41,602 nt of DNA, taken from positions 1-41,602 of the IMG/VR virus record IMGVR_UViG_3300023192_000293, one strand, 5' to 3'. Position 1 is the stretch's first letter. Every line of letters begins with the position of its first letter. The translations under genes were made by a program, and so were the position numbers. This DNA comes from a virus. Under the pieces are notes generated by a model. It had not been told where the DNA came from. It worked only from the letters and a program-made list of their open reading frames with translations, and did not search any database. Below, piece after piece: positions 39,962 through 41,602 of the stretch.

Positions 39962-41356
39962 ATGGGTCGTCTGCAACAGGCAGTTCAACAACTGAAATCT
40001 AAAAATCAACTGATACTTAATAATACTGGTAGAGCTTTAGGACTTCTTAATTTAAATGAAGTGCGTAGCGAAAATGTAACTTTACCATCAGAGATTTTTG
40101 ATGGATTTAATTCAGAAAAATCAAGAAAAAGCACTTCTCGAAGAACTATAATTGTTGTTAAATCTGATGATAGAGATTCGGATAGAGAAGAAATCGGCAG
40201 ACGATTAAAACAACAAGATATATCATTTTCTATTAAAGATTCTAGTTTATCTGGATTCGACCCAATATTTTTACGATATGAAGATAAAGAATTTGTTATT
40301 GTTTTTAAACCAGTAAGGGGTGGTATGAGTGAAACAACTTTAAATTCCAGTATTACCGAATTATTTCCATGTATTGCATGGGAAAGAAAACATAAACCTA
40401 AAAATGAACGAGACTTTTATGATTTTATTATAGATTATAAAAAAGTTGATTCTTTAAAGTGTATTCATCCATCTGATTTAGAAAGTGCTAAAGAGTTTAT
40501 AGACAAAGCACCAACTTCATCCAAATTTAATGAAAAGATGCAAAATGCAATTGCGATAACGAAATATTTTAAAGAGCTGGAAAAAGATAAAAAAATTAAA
40601 ACTATTCGTTGGGGATATAGAAAAAATTCAAAACCACCAGGTGTTGATGCTAATCATCCAGGCGATGTTTATGCCATGTATGCTGATAATACTGTGTTGG
40701 GTATTAGTTTAAAAGCTGGTGGAAAGAAAACATCAGAACCAAAATTAAATACATATGTTGGTAAAATGTTTGAAATATTTAATGCAAAGAAAGATTTTGA
40801 ATCACTTGGAAAAAATGTTTATAACAAGGTTTACAAAAAGATAGAAGGACTAAGTTTAGCTAATCATTTAAAAGTATGGAAAAATGGTAGAGATAGAGCT
40901 AGAAAAGACATAAGTCAGGTATTAAGAAAATTTTCTGACAATAGAAAAACTAAGCAACTATATGAACAATATTATGATGAATATTTGGAAATGAATAGAA
41001 TGGCATTAATAAAATTATTTACGAAAGACAAAAAAATAACTTTATCATATATTAAATCTGCAATTTTAAGAGATGCACCTGATACTCCAACAGTTGTTAT
41101 AAAAGCTATTGGTAATGAATTTAAACAAATTACTGAAGAAGATGATTTAGGTGTATTCTTACCAGTAGTAAAAGTTATTAGAACTAGAAAAAGCCCATCG
41201 TCTAAACAAGATTGGTTTATAGATTTACAAGCTAAAGATAGTATTCTTACAATGAAAATGAGTGTTAGAACTAATAAGGGTGGACATAATGGGGTTAAAA
41301 AATTAGGACAATTTAATCTTGCAGTAAAATATAACGGGATAATCGTAAAGAAATGA
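39962..41356 (+). CDS. Large unknown protein with PD-(D/E)XK-like nuclease signature
   Basis: 464 residues, basic. The middle contains WGYRKNSKPPGVDANHPGDV followed by YAMYADNTVLGISLKAGGKK. D235 and the S-x-K at 249-251 fit the D...(D/E/S)xK active-site pattern of restriction-like nucleases, with H232 nearby and E134 (ITELFPCIAW) as a possible helix glutamate. The N-terminal 130 residues include strands RTIIVVKSDD and FVIVFKPVRG. The C-terminus is long and Lys-rich. It follows a late promoter and overlaps the KxDG gene by 4 nt (ATGA). I do not know the family; nuclease activity is inferred from motif layout only. Confidence 0.6.
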   Translation: MGRLQQAVQQLKSKNQLILNNTGRALGLLNLNEVRSENVTLPSEIFDGFNSEKSRKSTSRRTIIVVKSDDRDSDREEIGRRLKQQDISFSIKDSSLSGFDPIFLRYEDKEFVIVFKPVRGGMSETTLNSSITELFPCIAWERKHKPKNERDFYDFIIDYKKVDSLKCIHPSDLESAKEFIDKAPTSSKFNEKMQNAIAITKYFKELEKDKKIKTIRWGYRKNSKPPGVDANHPGDVYAMYADNTVLGISLKAGGKKTSEPKLNTYVGKMFEIFNAKKDFESLGKNVYNKVYKKIEGLSLANHLKVWKNGRDRARKDISQVLRKFSDNRKTKQLYEQYYDEYLEMNRMALIKLFTKDKKITLSYIKSAILRDAPDTPTVVIKAIGNEFKQITEEDDLGVFLPVVKVIRTRKSPSSKQDWFIDLQAKDSILTMKMSVRTNKGGHNGVKKLGQFNLAVKYNGIIVKK

Positions 41357-41602
41357 TAATACAATATTACTTAACAGAAGATAAACAAGGAAAGAATTTA
41401 CACCTCGAACATCTCGAAGATGAAATAATTAATTTTGGAATTAAGGGTGGGAGAGCTTCAATTGATTTTCTTCGGTCACTTCGTAATATGTTATCTGGTG
41501 CTGCTAGAAGTTCTGTTAATATGACAGTCAAGTGGGATGGTGCTCCAGCAATCTTTGCTGGTATCGACCCATCCGATAATAAATTTTTTGTTGCAAAGAA
41601 AT
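41353..41602 (+). CDS. KxDG nucleotidyltransferase-like protein (DUF6267-type; 3' partial)
   Basis: The first 83 residues are in the window. GKNLHLEHLEDEIINFGI, then GGRASIDFLRSLRNMLSG and VNMTVKWDGAPAIFAGIDP belong to a protein type common in T4-like marine and gamma phages, which I recall as DUF6267. K60-x-D62-G63 matches motif I (KxDG) of DNA/RNA ligases and mRNA cappers, with the Lys that is adenylylated in that superfamily. The window ends before the other motifs, so ligase activity is open. The ATG overlaps the upstream stop (ATGA), indicating coupled synthesis with the nuclease-like protein. Confidence 0.75.
   Translation, partial: MIIQYYLTEDKQGKNLHLEHLEDEIINFGIKGGRASIDFLRSLRNMLSGAARSSVNMTVKWDGAPAIFAGIDPSDNKFFVAKK

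Noticed and set aside
1-41602. CRISPR arrays, insertion sequences, rRNA, integrase or attachment sites
   Set aside because: None seen: no spaced direct repeats, no transposase or integrase motifs, no rRNA-like sequence.

Overview
The window is a gene-dense, AT-rich stretch of a T4-like myovirus genome. Nearly every T4 core gene from the neck/tail/head block to the replisome is recognisable, in the order seen in marine T4-like phages (cyanophages and pelagiphages). Hsp20, 2-oxoglutarate oxygenases, Sm-like proteins and a DUF4815-type structural protein also point to a marine phage. No photosynthesis genes are present. With the low GC this fits a phage of a heterotrophic marine bacterium, for example a SAR11-type host; that host assignment is inference.

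Layout. 1-9439: end of a giant DUF4815-like virion protein, a 44-residue protein, then gp13, gp14, gp15, gp16, a small MscS-like membrane protein and gp17. 9440-9742: an HNH-like gene, the only credible minus-strand gene. 9870-18208: gp18, gp19, gp20, gp67, a gp68-like protein, an unknown beta-rich protein, gp21, gp22 and gp23, closed by a strong terminator. 18341-20569: an accessory patch with an orphan homing-endonuclease DNA-binding domain, an exported barrel-like protein, a DUF59 Fe-S assembly protein, protein-L-isoaspartate methyltransferase and a DPPY methyltransferase. 20724-21344: a second tail-tube-like protein. 21402-28426: uvsY, two 2OG oxygenases, uvsW, an Sm-like protein, gp55 late sigma, gp47 and gp46. 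28489-29159: tRNA-Gly, Hsp20 and a terminator. 29238-39911: gp45, a small membrane protein, gp44, gp62, regA, an unknown, gp43, a DruA/DUF4338-like protein, a second Sm-like protein, a MazG-like pyrophosphatase, an Hc1-like basic protein, uvsX, two unknowns and gp41. 39962-41602: a putative PD-(D/E)XK-like nuclease coupled to a KxDG nucleotidyltransferase-like protein that runs off the window.

Regulation is readable. Virion genes follow T4 late boxes (TATAAATA, usually TTTATAAATAT), which would need the gp55 sigma encoded here, with the clamp gp45 as activator. Recombination, replication and tRNA genes follow host-type TTGAC(A/T)-16/17-TATAAT promoters. In four places the promoter box sits so close to the ATG, with no Shine-Dalgarno, that the mRNA should be leaderless: uvsY, gp55, the tail-tube-like gene and the HNH-like gene.

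The least described parts are the late-expressed nuclease/KxDG pair at the right end, the DruA-like protein behind the polymerase, the leaderless-promoter architecture, the structured leaders of gp18 and hsp20, and an odd tRNA-Gly. All calls come from reading the sequence; no database search was possible.
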